A DNA stretch of 64,000 bases from JBDGYW01 sp964580055 (GCA_964580055.1 CAZOJI010000010.1:1-64000), one strand, 5' to 3'; numbered from the stretch's first letter, positions 16,610 to 26,352 are shown. A program made the numbers and translations. The notes: generated from the sequence alone by a model not told the origin.

Positions 16610-18043
16610 TTAGTTGCTGAATGCCTTCAGTACTTCTCTGGTCAGGTCCCAGCGGTTGAATCCCTGTTGACCCCAGTCCAGCCCTCGGCGTACGATGACG
16701 AGGTCGTGCGAGGGAACAACAATCACGTATTGGCCGCGATTGCCGGCAGTCGAATACGCCACACGCGGAACGTCGGTACGGTCGTCAGGAACGAGCCACC
16801 ATTGGCCGCCGTAGAAGTTGCCGGTCTCGGCCGTGGATGGAGCGGGTGTGCGAACGAACTCGACCCACTTCTCCGAGAGCAATCGTTCCCCGTTCCAGAT
16901 ACCGTTTTGTAGATACAGCATACCGAACCTTGCAAGGTCGCGAGCAGTAGTGTAGACCTGGCTACTGAGAATGAAATCGCCGAAACGGTCCACCGACAGC
17001 AATGTGTTGCGCATGCCGATCCGATCGAGCAGGGCACGCCGGGGGTATTCCAGGTAGGTCCGATCGTCACCCAGCGCAAGCTTCATTGCGTATACGGCCA
17101 GTATCGTATCGTAGTTCTCGTAGTCCCAATACGTGCCCGGCTCGTGAATCAAACCCCGGTTGCGTGCTCCGTTGACTGAACTCGCACCGGCCCAATACGC
17201 GAGACCCGAGCCAGTCGCGTATTCCATGCCTCTGCTGTCCACCGTGTACAATCCGCTCGACATATTGAGCACGTTGCGAAGCGTGATCGCGTTCCTGGGG
17301 TCGTGTTCCGGTATCGGCGATTCGGGCAGCCAGGAAAACCCGAGCGGCTCGTCCAGAGCAAGTCGCCCTTCGTCCGCGAGCATTCCGATGAGCGTGACCG
17401 CTATGCTCTTGGCGGTGGACCATGTGCGTGTTTTGGTGAACATATTCACGCCGGGCGCATAGCGCTCGTGGATTATCTGATCTCCATGGATTATCAAGAG
17501 GCTCAGCGTAACCTGCTCCGGAGTTTCACGGTCGAACGCCCAGTCGGATGCGGCAGCGAGCGCGTCGGCATCTACTGCCCGCGGAAGCGGTTCTTCAGCC
17601 ACCACGTCTCCCATGGGCCAGGGGATGGTGGCCGGATCACCTGGAGGTGGCGGTGTCGTGAGGATGGGGAGGCTCTCGATGTCCTCGAGTGTCTGGTCGG
17701 GCGCCATTATCACACACCCCAGTCCGTCGCGGAATGCTGCTCGCATGACGGGAATGCCTCCCGGCGATCCTATCGCCACGGCCTTACGCTCCCAGTCGAT
17801 CTCATAGTCCCCTCCACGCGCCGTGCCAATCGGATTCCGCAGATATGCCAGCTCTTGATCAAATACCTGCTCGAGCGTCCGATTGGAGGTGAACAGACCA
17901 TTGCACATCAATATTGCCTGTACACCATGCTGTATCATGTCCCTGTTGAACTGGAAGTAATCGTAGTTTTCTTCCTGTTGTGCGCCGGCAGACGTCGCAG
18001 TGAGAAGTGCGATGATCACGAGAAGGTTCGGAAGATGCCGCAT
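16610..18043 (-). CDS. Secreted class C beta-lactamase-family serine hydrolase
   Basis: A 477-residue protein with a signal peptide (residues 1-21, 'TSAGAQ'). The nucleophile motif is S209-T-A-K212; the Tyr motif is probably 'YENY', and a C-terminal 'STAGNRGQ' replaces the usual HxG/KTG strand. Residues 25-180 form an N-terminal extension before the hydrolase domain. It sits 19 bases upstream of the M14 gene on the same strand, so both are likely one transcript. Function could be esterase, amidase or peptidase. Confidence 0.85.
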   Translation of the reverse strand: MRHLPNLLVIIALLTATSAGAQQEENYDYFQFNRDMIQHGVQAILMCNGLFTSNRTLEQVFDQELAYLRNPIGTARGGDYEIDWERKAVAIGSPGGIPVMRAAFRDGLGCVIMAPDQTLEDIESLPILTTPPPPGDPATIPWPMGDVVAEEPLPRAVDADALAAASDWAFDRETPEQVTLSLLIIHGDQIIHERYAPGVNMFTKTRTWSTAKSIAVTLIGMLADEGRLALDEPLGFSWLPESPIPEHDPRNAITLRNVLNMSSGLYTVDSRGMEYATGSGLAYWAGASSVNGARNRGLIHEPGTYWDYENYDTILAVYAMKLALGDDRTYLEYPRRALLDRIGMRNTLLSVDRFGDFILSSQVYTTARDLARFGMLYLQNGIWNGERLLSEKWVEFVRTPAPSTAETGNFYGGQWWLVPDDRTDVPRVAYSTAGNRGQYVIVVPSHDLVIVRRGLDWGQQGFNRWDLTREVLKAFSN

Positions 18044-18322
18044 AGCACATTTGCCTCAGTGTTCCGGTATGGATGGAGAATGCTTGGAATTGTTCTAACA
18101 TAAAGAGCGGTGCAACGCTGCGACAGCCGCGTCACGCCGGGATTGATATCAAAGGGCGAGTGCCGGTACCGACACCCTCGGCTTGGGAGCGGACGTGATA
18201 GGGCGATGGCATTCATCGCCTGCGCGGAGCCAACGGGGTAGTGGCACCTGGTTCTCGCAATCCAGGAACGGGACAAGACTGTTTTTCTATTGGCCGATGG
18301 GTCGTGACCAAGAGGTATTGAC

Positions 18323-19642
18323 ATGACAACAACTAGCAGGACCGAACAGGAAACAGGCGCTGATCGCGTCAAGGCGGACTACAAACAACTGTTCTTCCCG
18401 TGTGGACCTCCACTCTATGAAGATCCGCTGATTCTCACGGAGGGGCGAGGTGCTCATGTGATCGATTCAGAGGGGGACGACTATCTCGATTTCTTCAGCG
18501 GAATACTCACCACATCGGTCGGGCACTGCCATCCCGACGTGGTTGAGCGCGTGCGCGCGCAGGTAGGTGTGCTGGGTCACGTTTCTACACTTTATCTGAA
18601 TGAGCAGCAGGTGAGCGCGGCACGGCGGCTTCGCGAGATCGCTCCGGGTGAGTTGGAGAAAACATTCTTCACGAACAGTGGAACCGAGGCCGTCGAGACG
18701 GCCGTAATGCTGGCCTGCCTCTACACCGGACGCAGCGAAGTGATCGCACTGCGCCAAGCGTATTCCGGCCGCAGTTTTCTGGCCACTAATCTGACTGCGC
18801 ACGGAGGTTGGCGCCCGCTTGGTTCGACCATGCCGGGCATCAAGCACGTCATGTCGCCGGACCGATACAGAAGTCCCTTCGGCGACCTGGACAACGAGGC
18901 CTTCGTCGAACTGCTGGCTCGCGATCTCGAAGAAGCAATACAAACAGTGATGAACGGCAGACCGGCAGCGTTCGTGGCCGAAACCATCCAAGGAGTCGCC
19001 GGCTACGTCGTACCGCCTCCAGGGTACTTCCAGAGAATGGTTGAGATCGTTCACGAGTACGGGGGGCTGTTCATATGCGATGAGGTACAGGCGGGCTTTG
19101 GCCGCACAGGCGGGAAATGGTTCGGTATTGAACACTGGGATGTCGAACCCGACATAATGGTGATGGCCAAGGGCATCGCCAACGGATTCCCGGTGGGCGC
19201 GACGATTGCGAAACCGGAGATCGCTGAGGCTTGGACGGCGAAAACGATCTCTACGTTCGGCGCCAACCCGGTTTGCATGGCGGCAATGGACGCCACGTTG
19301 GACGTGATGGTACGCGAGGACACGCCCGGGCGTTCGGAGTCTCGCGGGCGTCAGCTTCGTGCGGGTCTCGAAAGACTACACGAGCGGTATGACTGTATTG
19401 GCGATGTGCGAGGCATGGGGTTGATGCAAGCACTCGATCTGGTCGAGAATCGTGAGACCAAGGAGCCGAGCGCTTCTAAGGCTCGCACCATGCTCGAGGC
19501 AACGAAACGGGAGCGCCTGCTGGTCGGTCTCGGAGGGTTGCACGGAAACGTGTTGCGTCTCGGGCCCTCGATGTTGGTGACGGAGGAAGAGGTGCAAGAT
19601 TGCCTGGATCGGCTCGACCGAGCTTTTCGTTCGGTCTGTTGA
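18323..19642 (+). CDS. Class III PLP-dependent aminotransferase
   Basis: A 439-residue protein of aminotransferase class III (ornithine/GABA/AGXT2-like group). Conserved features are 'FFTNSGTEAVE' (phosphate binding), 'ICDEVQAGFGRTG' (Asp for the pyridine nitrogen) and K283 in 'MAKGIANGFPVG', the Schiff-base lysine. It transfers amino groups between an omega- or alpha-amino donor and pyruvate or 2-oxoglutarate; the donor is not readable. It stands alone on the plus strand after about 280 bases of intergenic sequence in which nothing else is seen. Confidence 0.9.
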   Translation: MTTTSRTEQETGADRVKADYKQLFFPCGPPLYEDPLILTEGRGAHVIDSEGDDYLDFFSGILTTSVGHCHPDVVERVRAQVGVLGHVSTLYLNEQQVSAARRLREIAPGELEKTFFTNSGTEAVETAVMLACLYTGRSEVIALRQAYSGRSFLATNLTAHGGWRPLGSTMPGIKHVMSPDRYRSPFGDLDNEAFVELLARDLEEAIQTVMNGRPAAFVAETIQGVAGYVVPPPGYFQRMVEIVHEYGGLFICDEVQAGFGRTGGKWFGIEHWDVEPDIMVMAKGIANGFPVGATIAKPEIAEAWTAKTISTFGANPVCMAAMDATLDVMVREDTPGRSESRGRQLRAGLERLHERYDCIGDVRGMGLMQALDLVENRETKEPSASKARTMLEATKRERLLVGLGGLHGNVLRLGPSMLVTEEEVQDCLDRLDRAFRSVC

Positions 19643-19679
19643 GAAAGAGCCCGGACGAGGAAGCCGGTCGAGCGGGGAC

Positions 19680-19835
19680 GCCTCCGAAGAAGAAGGTGTA
19701 CTTCACCCAAGCAGTGGCGAGACGTCCATCTACGTTGATCTCCAGATCCCAGATCTGCTCGTCGAGAATCTCGTCTCGCGGTTGGGCGATCGAGCTGAGC
19801 CAGCCCTGCGCGCGCTGTCGATCAGGGACCCCGCG
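19680..19835 (-). pseudogene. NTF2/SnoaL-like domain remnant
   Basis: On the minus strand about 50 codons between stops read 'AQGWLSSIAQ', 'EILDEQIWDLEINVDG' and 'LATAWVKYTFFFGG'. This pattern (Glu-x-x-x-Asp, 'DG-LATxWxxYTF') is typical of the second half of NTF2-like/SnoaL_3 proteins. The usual following 'SHCG' and last strand are missing, and there is no start codon upstream. It lies between an aminotransferase and a barrel gene and is most likely a decayed gene. Confidence 0.45.
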
Positions 19836-19871
19836 TTAGTCGAGGCGTTTCTGAAGGAGCACGACGGCAGG

Positions 19872-20411
19872 TTAGCGCCTCCTGCTTCGCCTCACGCCAA
19901 GCGGGATGGAAATGCCGGCTACGGTCCTGAATGGACTTACCCTACGGTTGATGTAGGTCCACCTCGCCTCCGCAAATGGTTTGATCGGGAGCATGAATCT
20001 GGGGAGATCGACTCCGAGGAACAGGTTGTAGCCGGTTTCGGTTGTCGGCCCGGAGCTCGTGGGCAGACTGTCGTATGCGACTACGAACCCGGCTCCTCCG
20101 TAAACGACTGCAGCGAGCCTGATAAGGGCATCCGCGTTGACCTGCCATTGGTTTCGACCTTCCAACAGGAAGACGTCTCCGCTTGGCTGTATCTGAATTC
20201 CAGGGAGCATTGGGAGCGAAAACCGCAAGAATCCGCCGATGCTCCATACGTCTTCGTCCCAGTCAAATCCCCCTCTAGCCCCGATGGAGGGAGGCGGCAT
20301 CGGGGGACTGGGCCGCCTGGCGAATTGTGCGTCCACTACACCGGGCGAGGATAGCAGCAGTGCAAACGCCATAATCACCCCACATTTAACGCTTCTCCTT
20401 GGTCCGGTCAT
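19872..20411 (-). CDS. Small outer-membrane beta-barrel-like protein
   Basis: A 179-residue protein. ATG 20411 is chosen because GGAGG lies eight bases upstream and a signal peptide ('FALLLSSPGVVDAQ') follows. The mature part starts with a Pro-rich stretch and then shows alternating hydrophobic strands ('GGFLRFSLPML', 'AGFVVAYDS', 'NLFLGVDLP', 'FAEARWTYI') and a final 'TVAGISIPLG' strand, as in eight-stranded barrels. No family was recognised. Confidence 0.6.
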   Translation of the reverse strand: MTGPRRSVKCGVIMAFALLLSSPGVVDAQFARRPSPPMPPPSIGARGGFDWDEDVWSIGGFLRFSLPMLPGIQIQPSGDVFLLEGRNQWQVNADALIRLAAVVYGGAGFVVAYDSLPTSSGPTTETGYNLFLGVDLPRFMLPIKPFAEARWTYINRRVSPFRTVAGISIPLGVRRSRRR

Positions 20412-20565
20412 GGTGTTGGCCTCCGTACAGCCTTTTCGATCGTGATTATTTTCGTCGACACTGCCTGTTCTGAAAACACCGCAGGCATATGCGCGGTTCC
20501 GCTGTCGGCACATGTAATGAAGCTGCTTCCGCTGTTCGCACTTCCGCAATCGATTAATATTCCGC

Positions 20566-20892
20566 ATGCCAAGCCGTAGACGGAAGAGCAAGGCAACGCA
20601 CAATGAAGCTTTCGCTGATCCTATACTGGACCGGCTTCCTGCTGCAGTGCTGGACCTCCACCATTTTTCGGCCGCCGAGGCCGAGCAGGCAGTGTGCTCC
20701 TTCGTTCAGACGTGGCACCGACGCGCGCCAGGGTCCGTGGTGCATATCGTGACCGGTAAGGGGCGCAGGTCACCTGGGGCTCCGGCCCTCAAACCGCGGG
20801 TTCGGCAGGTATTGGAAAAGCGCATGTCGATTCTGGTCAGAGAATGGACACGGGATGTCGACGACGGCGGATTCCTGGTGCTTCTCCGGTAA
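20566..20892 (+). CDS. Smr-domain protein
   Basis: A 108-residue protein with a basic N-terminus and a stand-alone Smr domain: 'VLDLHHFSAAEAE' (the LDLH motif) near residue 30 and 'HIVTGKGRRS' (the TGxG motif) near 62. Smr domains are often endonucleases acting on nucleic acids, as in MutS2 or stalled-ribosome rescue. The DLHH and TGKG residues implicated in activity are present. The next gene (YjbQ) begins 48 bases later on the same strand. Confidence 0.85.
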   Translation: MPSRRRKSKATHNEAFADPILDRLPAAVLDLHHFSAAEAEQAVCSFVQTWHRRAPGSVVHIVTGKGRRSPGAPALKPRVRQVLEKRMSILVREWTRDVDDGGFLVLLR

Positions 20893-20940
20893 TCGGCTGT
20901 CCAAGAGGATGAAACTGCTTGTGAGACGGGAGCGTCGAAC

Positions 20941-21363
20941 ATGAAATTCCATCAGCGTGAATTCAGGTTGCAGGCTCATCCGAGGGGTTTCCATTTGGTG
21001 ACAGACGTGATCGAGAGAGAGATGCCCGAGATTGGAGAGCTCTCAGTCGGCTTCGCTCAGATCTTCATCAAGCATACCTCGGCGAGTCTAACGCTCAACG
21101 AGAACGCCGATCCTACGGTACGATCGGATCTCGAGTCTCACTTCAACCGGGCGGTGCCCGAGAACGCTCCCTACTATCTCCACAATTCCGAGGGCGCCGA
21201 CGACATGCCGGCACACATCAAGTCATCGTTGCTGGGCAGCTCAGTACTGGTCCCGATCACTTCCGGCCGCTTGAATCTGGGAACTTGGCAGGGGGTATAC
21301 CTCTGCGAGCACCGTGACCGCGGGGGGCGTCGCAAGTTGGTGGTGACGGTCGCCGGAGAATAG
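20941..21363 (+). CDS. yjbQ: YjbQ / UPF0047 family protein
   Basis: A 140-residue protein matching the YjbQ family along its length: 'IFIKHTSASLTLNENADPTVRSD' region (residues about 41-62), 'YLHNSEGADDMPAHIKSSL' and 'LGTWQGVYLCEHRDRGG'. Members show weak thiamine-phosphate synthase activity and are annotated as secondary thiamine-phosphate synthase; the physiological role is unsettled. It follows the Smr gene, and the two may be co-transcribed. Confidence 0.9.
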   Translation: MKFHQREFRLQAHPRGFHLVTDVIEREMPEIGELSVGFAQIFIKHTSASLTLNENADPTVRSDLESHFNRAVPENAPYYLHNSEGADDMPAHIKSSLLGSSVLVPITSGRLNLGTWQGVYLCEHRDRGGRRKLVVTVAGE

Positions 21364-21415
21364 TCGGTAATCACCGGCTCCGCTCGAAGCGGTCTCGATC
21401 TTCGATTCGCGGGCC

Positions 21416-22552
21416 TCAAGCGCGTTTCAGGTGGACCTCTACGGCCGCAACCAGTTGGTCGATTTCTCCGATCGTATTGTACAAATGCGGTGAGACCCGG
21501 ATACGTCCGCGCCGCCTGGAAATGACGAAGTTCTGCGCGGTCAGTCTTTCCAGCAGATCGGCGCCGTCAGCCTTGGGATGATTGAACGTGAGAATATGAT
21601 GCCTGGCATCGGGAGCCGGGAAAACATCCGCGCCGAGTTCCTCGAGACCAAATGCGAGGTGGTCGACGAGTTCGTGGATATGCTTCGCTATTGTGGGAAC
21701 TCCCGCCTCCTGCAGTAGCTCCAGGGCGGCATGAAACCCCACTATCAAGGCCCATGGTAAGCTTCCCTCTTCCAGCTTTGCTGCATCTTTTCGCAACTCG
21801 AAGTACGCCCGATCGAAGTTCCATGCCTCCGTCGTGCTCTTCCAACCCACCAGCACAGGCCTCAGCCGGTCGATCACGTCCTCACTCACGTACAGAGCGC
21901 CCAAACCGTGCATTGCCAGCAGCCATTTGTGGCTGTCAGCCGATAGAAAGTGTGCGCCGATCTCCTTGACGTAAGTCTCGAGTGCTCCAACGGTCTGGAT
22001 TCCGTCAACGCAGAAGAGGATGTCGCGGTCGCGGCAAAGCGCTCCGATCGCGGTGAGGTCGGTGACGGCTCCGGTTGCGTACTGCGCCGAACTCACCGAA
22101 ACGAGTCGCGTGTCCGGTTTCAGTGTGTTTTGCACAGCTTCAGGGGTCACCGTGCCGTCCGGTGCGGCGATTGTATCTACCTCAACGCCGCGGTCGTGGA
22201 GGTGCTGCCATACGTAAACATTTGACGGGTACTCGATCTCCGTAGCCACCGCCACGCGGTCGCCCGGTTTCCAGGGAAGGCCTTCTGCTACCAGGGCGAG
22301 CCCGTGGGATGTGTTGCGCACGAAGCATATCTCGTGCGGCGATGCCCCTATCAGCCGCGCGAACCTGGCGCGACAGGCTTCAGCTGTTTCAATCCAACCT
22401 TCCTCTTCCAGGATTCCCCGTTTCACGCAGCCCTCGAACCAAGCCGTCATTGCGTCGCGGGCGCGGGTGGAGGTCGGGGATACCCCTGCGTGATTCAGGT
22501 ATACGAGGGACTCGGTAACGGGGAATTCGGCTCGGTAGCGTGATAGGCTCAT
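21416..22552 (-). CDS. Class V aminotransferase / cysteine-desulfurase-like PLP enzyme
   Basis: A 378-residue PLP enzyme. The N-terminus 'YLNHAGVSPTS' and 'VDGIQTVGALE' are characteristic of the isopenicillin-N-epimerase/SufS-like branch, and K209 in 'SADSHKWLLAMHG' is the Schiff-base lysine. There is no obvious catalytic Cys loop near residue 330 as in SufS, so sulfur transfer is not favoured. The substrate is unknown. The gene stands alone, divergent from the MATE transporter. Confidence 0.85.
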   Translation of the reverse strand: MSLSRYRAEFPVTESLVYLNHAGVSPTSTRARDAMTAWFEGCVKRGILEEEGWIETAEACRARFARLIGASPHEICFVRNTSHGLALVAEGLPWKPGDRVAVATEIEYPSNVYVWQHLHDRGVEVDTIAAPDGTVTPEAVQNTLKPDTRLVSVSSAQYATGAVTDLTAIGALCRDRDILFCVDGIQTVGALETYVKEIGAHFLSADSHKWLLAMHGLGALYVSEDVIDRLRPVLVGWKSTTEAWNFDRAYFELRKDAAKLEEGSLPWALIVGFHAALELLQEAGVPTIAKHIHELVDHLAFGLEELGADVFPAPDARHHILTFNHPKADGADLLERLTAQNFVISRRRGRIRVSPHLYNTIGEIDQLVAAVEVHLKRA

Positions 22553-22818
22553 GGTTGCAACGCCGTGTTGGTGGAGCGGAGTTCAAAATGGATTGCGGGG
22601 CCGGCCCAACTGCAATCGGCTGCGAATGTAAGCTGAAGGTATGTGCGCGGCAACGGCTAGCAGGAGGCGTACGGGCATCGATTCCGCTGGGCGGCGCGTA
22701 CGGCGAACATGGCACAGCGATGGCGCGTCTACCGCAAACTCGCGGGAGGTGGTAGCTTGACCGGCTTCGACGTTTGCCGTGCGGCGATTCGCTGAGAACA
22801 CTTCCACCGCCGAGACGG

Positions 22819-24234
22819 ATGGGATCACCGAGGACAAAACGCAAGTCTTACGACCGTTCCATCGTGGACGGCCCGATCTTTCCTGCCGTGTGGAAGCTCG
22901 CCTGGCCAACGATGCTTCAGAACGTCATCGGCGGGCTGCAGGGCATAGTCGACCATGCGATGGTGGGGCACTACGTTGGCTATACCGGCAACGCCGCGAT
23001 CGGCGTGTCGTGGCAGATCTTCCTGGTTGTGATCGTCTTCATCAGTTCGGTGTTCACTGGAATGGGAGTTCTGGTTGCACGGTTTGCCGGCGCGAACGAG
23101 CCGGACAAGGTCAATCGGACTGTCTATCAGGCGTTTTTGACCGGGGCGGTCATGATGGTGGGTATCATGGCGCCGCTTGGTTACTTCCTGTCGCCAACGC
23201 TGCTCGAGTTGGTGAATACGACCCCCGAGGTGCGCGCCGAAGCACTGCCCTATATCAGGATCATGTTCCTGTTCGGCTTCGGGATGATGGTGTTCTTCTT
23301 GTTGGGCGGTGCGCTGCGCTCGGCCGGAGACGCCCGCACGCCGCTCCGTTACGGAATCACGCTAACCATCATGAATCTGGTGTTCAATGTGATCTTGATT
23401 CGCGGCCTCGGTCCGATACCGGCATTCGGCACCGCAGGCGCCGCAATGGGAACCGTGATTGCCGCGTGTCTGCTGAGCCTCGTCGCAGCGCAACGCCTGT
23501 TCCTTTCAGATAAGTGGGTTGTTCAGTTCCACCGCGGTATGAGCCTGAAACCCGATTTCCCCCTCATTCGCGAGCTCTTCAGGTTTGGCATCCCAGCAGG
23601 CATTCAGGGGATCGTCATGAATATCGGGGGAGTCGTTCTGCTCGGCTTTGTGGGTTCGCTGAGGCTGAGCGGACAGGCACAGGCGGCATACGCGGTATGT
23701 TATACGCAACTGTTCTCGCTGATCACGTGGACATCGGTTGGACTCATGGGTGCGGCCGCGGCGTTCAGCGGACAGAATTTGGGTGCGGGCAAACCGGAAA
23801 GGGCGGTGCACGGCGTTCGGGTCGCCGCATGGGTTGGCCTGGGGGTGGCTGCGGTTGTGGGTTCGCTTTTCTTGCTGATTCCGCGGCAGTTGCTGGGCGT
23901 CTTTGGAATGGACGATCCGATAGTCGTTGCCTTGGGAGTGGAACTGCTGGCCTTCCTGAGTGTGTCGGGCATCTTCGTTACTGGCGCACTCGCTTACACT
24001 GGAGGGCTTCAAGGCACGGGCGACACGAAGGGCCCCCTCTACATCTCGATCATATCCCAGGTGCTGATTCCTCTCAGCATGTGCACGCTGTTTGATACGC
24101 TCGGACGACTCGATCCGCGGGAGATCTGGTTGGCGATCGTTCTGGGCCACCTGACACGCTCGCTCTTGAGCCTGGGTCGCTTCCGGCAGGGCAAGTGGAG
24201 GTCGATAGAGGTGGAGATCGGAACCGGACGCTGA
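22819..24234 (+). CDS. MATE-family efflux transporter
   Basis: A polytopic protein of about 471 residues with roughly 12 membrane segments in two similar halves. The MATE pattern is clear: 'PTMLQNVIGGLQGIVDHAM' region at the start of TM1, 'GALRSAGDARTPL' after TM6, and in the second half 'QNLGAGKPERAV' and 'GGLQGTGDTKGPL'. These exporters use Na+ or H+ gradients to extrude cationic drugs or metabolites. ATG 22819 begins shortly before TM1; a TTG at 22774 is possible. No strong ribosome binding site distinguishes them. Confidence 0.9.
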   Translation: MGSPRTKRKSYDRSIVDGPIFPAVWKLAWPTMLQNVIGGLQGIVDHAMVGHYVGYTGNAAIGVSWQIFLVVIVFISSVFTGMGVLVARFAGANEPDKVNRTVYQAFLTGAVMMVGIMAPLGYFLSPTLLELVNTTPEVRAEALPYIRIMFLFGFGMMVFFLLGGALRSAGDARTPLRYGITLTIMNLVFNVILIRGLGPIPAFGTAGAAMGTVIAACLLSLVAAQRLFLSDKWVVQFHRGMSLKPDFPLIRELFRFGIPAGIQGIVMNIGGVVLLGFVGSLRLSGQAQAAYAVCYTQLFSLITWTSVGLMGAAAAFSGQNLGAGKPERAVHGVRVAAWVGLGVAAVVGSLFLLIPRQLLGVFGMDDPIVVALGVELLAFLSVSGIFVTGALAYTGGLQGTGDTKGPLYISIISQVLIPLSMCTLFDTLGRLDPREIWLAIVLGHLTRSLLSLGRFRQGKWRSIEVEIGTGR

Positions 24235-24581
24235 CGCTTGAAATGGCGTCTCGCATTGGGATGAAGGTGTCGGGGAAGTGGTTGCGGACCGGGTCCGCGG
24301 ACGGGAAGCGACACAAGACGCTTGCATCCTCAGCCTCCGATCGGAGAGGACAAAGGCAACTCCGCACTAGGTGCAGCAGCCGCGGAGTGTTACTATACAT
24401 CCTGTTGTGCGAACCGCGAGCAGGCATCTTCTCTCCGTACAGAATGGTTCCCGCTCAGGAAATGGGTACCGGCGCTTAGGCAATCCGTCGTTTCATTCCT
24501 CAGGTTCAGACATGTTGAAACACTGCGACCCCATGGCAATGGTGCCTAGGGGCGGGTGTCTCGTTATTTGGAGGAGTTGTT
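24235..24581. other. 347-base leader region before the DEAD-box helicase
   Basis: No gene recognised. Two hairpins are visible: gcggacc/ggtccgc (24284-24298, single-base loop) about 50 bases after the MATE stop, and actccgc/gcggagt (24359-24388, 16-base loop). The first could end MATE transcription. DEAD-box helicase genes often have long structured leaders, so the second could belong to a 5' untranslated region, but nothing proves this. Confidence 0.35.
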
Positions 24582-25814
24582 TTGAGTAGGATATCATTTG
24601 AGTCATTGGGCCTGGCGCCCGAGCTCGTGAAGGCTGTAGAAGAGCAGGGGTACACCGAGCCCACGCCGATTCAGCAAGAGGCAATCCCGATGGGTTTGGC
24701 CGGGAAAGATGTGGTCGGTTCCGCGCAGACGGGCACCGGGAAGACGGCGGCGTTCCTTCTCCCAATTCTGCAGCGTCTCGATCCCAGCGAACGTGGTGTG
24801 TTTCGCGCGCTGATACTTACGCCGACCAGAGAACTCGCGGAACAAGTGCTGCAAGCGGTTAGGGCGTATGGGTGCCACACGGGGAAAGAATCCGTTGCGA
24901 TATACGGTGGTGTGCCGCTGGGACCGCAAACCCGCGCATTGCGACGCGGGATCGATATAGTCGTAGCAACGCCGGGCCGCCTATTGGACCACATGAGCAG
25001 GGGGCATGTAGATAGCTCGAAACTCGAATTCCTGGTGCTCGACGAGGCGGATCGTATGCTGGACATGGGCTTTGCCCCGGACGTGATGCAGATAATCGAT
25101 TCGTTGCCCTCTGAGCGTCAGACCATGTGCTTTTCCGCAACGATCTCGTCGGAGGTGGATCGGCTCGCGAGGCGTGCGCTCAGGCAACATGCAGAGGTCG
25201 AGATAGGCAGGCGCGCAGAGGTCGCGGAAGGAGTGGAGCACATCATAGTCGCGGTCGACAAAGCTGATAAACGAAAGGCATTGCTGCGGATGCTTCAAGA
25301 GGTTCCCGAAAATGGCCGCACACTCGTGTTTACCCGCACCAAACACGGAGCTGACAAGCTGGCGTTCTTTCTGAGGCGAGAAGGACTGAACGTATCCGCT
25401 CTGCACGGAGACAAGAGCCAGGATGCTCGTGACAAGGCGCTTGCGAGGTTCAAGAATGGTAAAGTGAGCACTCTCGTCGCCACCGACGTCGCGGCGCGCG
25501 GTATTGACGTTACCGACATCCTCATGGTGGTCAACTATGACGTGCCGCATGATCCCGAGATCTACGTTCATCGCGTAGGAAGGACGGCGCGAGCCGGTGG
25601 CCACGGGGTCGGTCTGACACTGATGTCGCCTGACGAATGGATTTTGATGCGAGACGTTGAGAAACTCATGGGGCGGAGCTTCCGCCGCGATGTTATGCCC
25701 GGCATGGAGCCTGACATAATGCCGCTCCAGCCCGAGGAGCGCGCGGAGGCCCTCAAACGGCCTGCTCGGTCCGTGATGTCCAGGCGCGGCGGCAGGGGTG
25801 GTAGAACGAGGTGA
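24582..25814 (+). CDS. DEAD-box RNA helicase, RhlE-like
   Basis: A 410-residue helicase core. Motifs in order are Q motif 'PTPIQQEAIP' (28-37), I 'AQTGTGKT' (48-55), Ia 'PTRELAEQ', Ib 'TPGRLLDH', II 'DEAD' (154-157), III 'SAT', then 'TDVAARGID' and 'HRVGRTARAG'. The tail ends in a short Arg/Gly-rich stretch. The start is TTG 24582, supported by GGAGGA (24570-24575) and the exact family N-terminus. It unwinds RNA, probably in ribosome assembly or mRNA turnover. The next gene starts seven bases after its stop. Confidence 0.93.
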   Translation: MSRISFESLGLAPELVKAVEEQGYTEPTPIQQEAIPMGLAGKDVVGSAQTGTGKTAAFLLPILQRLDPSERGVFRALILTPTRELAEQVLQAVRAYGCHTGKESVAIYGGVPLGPQTRALRRGIDIVVATPGRLLDHMSRGHVDSSKLEFLVLDEADRMLDMGFAPDVMQIIDSLPSERQTMCFSATISSEVDRLARRALRQHAEVEIGRRAEVAEGVEHIIVAVDKADKRKALLRMLQEVPENGRTLVFTRTKHGADKLAFFLRREGLNVSALHGDKSQDARDKALARFKNGKVSTLVATDVAARGIDVTDILMVVNYDVPHDPEIYVHRVGRTARAGGHGVGLTLMSPDEWILMRDVEKLMGRSFRRDVMPGMEPDIMPLQPEERAEALKRPARSVMSRRGGRGGRTR

Positions 25815-25821
25815 CCGGGCG

Positions 25822-26288
25822 TTGCGTATAGACCCTGCCAGATGCGTCGCCTGTGCCAACTGCGGTGCCATCTGTCCGATGGGAGCGATTTCGATCGATG
25901 TCTCAGTGAACCACGCCAACGTCGACTACGACGAATGCATCGAATGCGGCGCGAACTGATCGAGGCGGATCTCGGGCTTTCGATAAACGTGAGCACCTCC
26001 GTGGAAGGGGCTCGAGAGTTGGCCTCTGCCTGTGAAATACCACGTCACAGCGTCGAATACTCGCTCGGCTTCGACGACCCGCACGATCGGTTGCCGGAGA
26101 GGCCGGTACTGGAACTCTCGACAATGTGTGGGCACGGCATGGTATCTTCGAACTTGCCCAAGAAAATGATAGAGATGGCGAAGGAGGGCCCCCGCAGCCC
26201 GGATCAAGGCGCGAAGACGATGGCGCGCTTCTGTCCCTGCGGCGTTTTCAATCCGGCTCGGGCCAAGAGGTTGTTGGAGAAGCGGTAG
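25822..26288 (+). pseudogene. Ferredoxin-type protein with CGHG/CPCG domain, frameshifted
   Basis: From TTG 25822 (GAGGTGA eight bases upstream) the frame reads a 4Fe-4S signature, 'RCVACANCGAICPMGAI', then 'CIECGAN' and a stop near 25959. The protein continues in another frame from about 25960 with 'RRELIEADLGLSINV', 'CGHGMVSSNL' and 'ARFCPCGVFNPARA', ending at 26288. The two parts fit one known arrangement: a ferredoxin domain followed by a Cys-rich C-terminal domain. The second cluster motif should carry further Cys residues after 'CIECGA', which are missing, so a deletion as well as a frameshift is likely. It lies in the operon-like run from the helicase to the aminotransferase. Confidence 0.65.
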
Positions 26289-26352
26289 AGTCTGCGCGGT
26301 GCGCGGACCAGGCTTTCAGCAGCGGATTCTACATGGAGTTTGGAGGAGATCG

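Noticed and set aside
19782..20354. Plus-strand frame of about 190 codons opposite the small barrel gene
   Set aside because: Most of it mirrors the barrel gene, which has a signal peptide and ribosome binding site; the protein-like first part is better explained by the NTF2-like fragment on the other strand.
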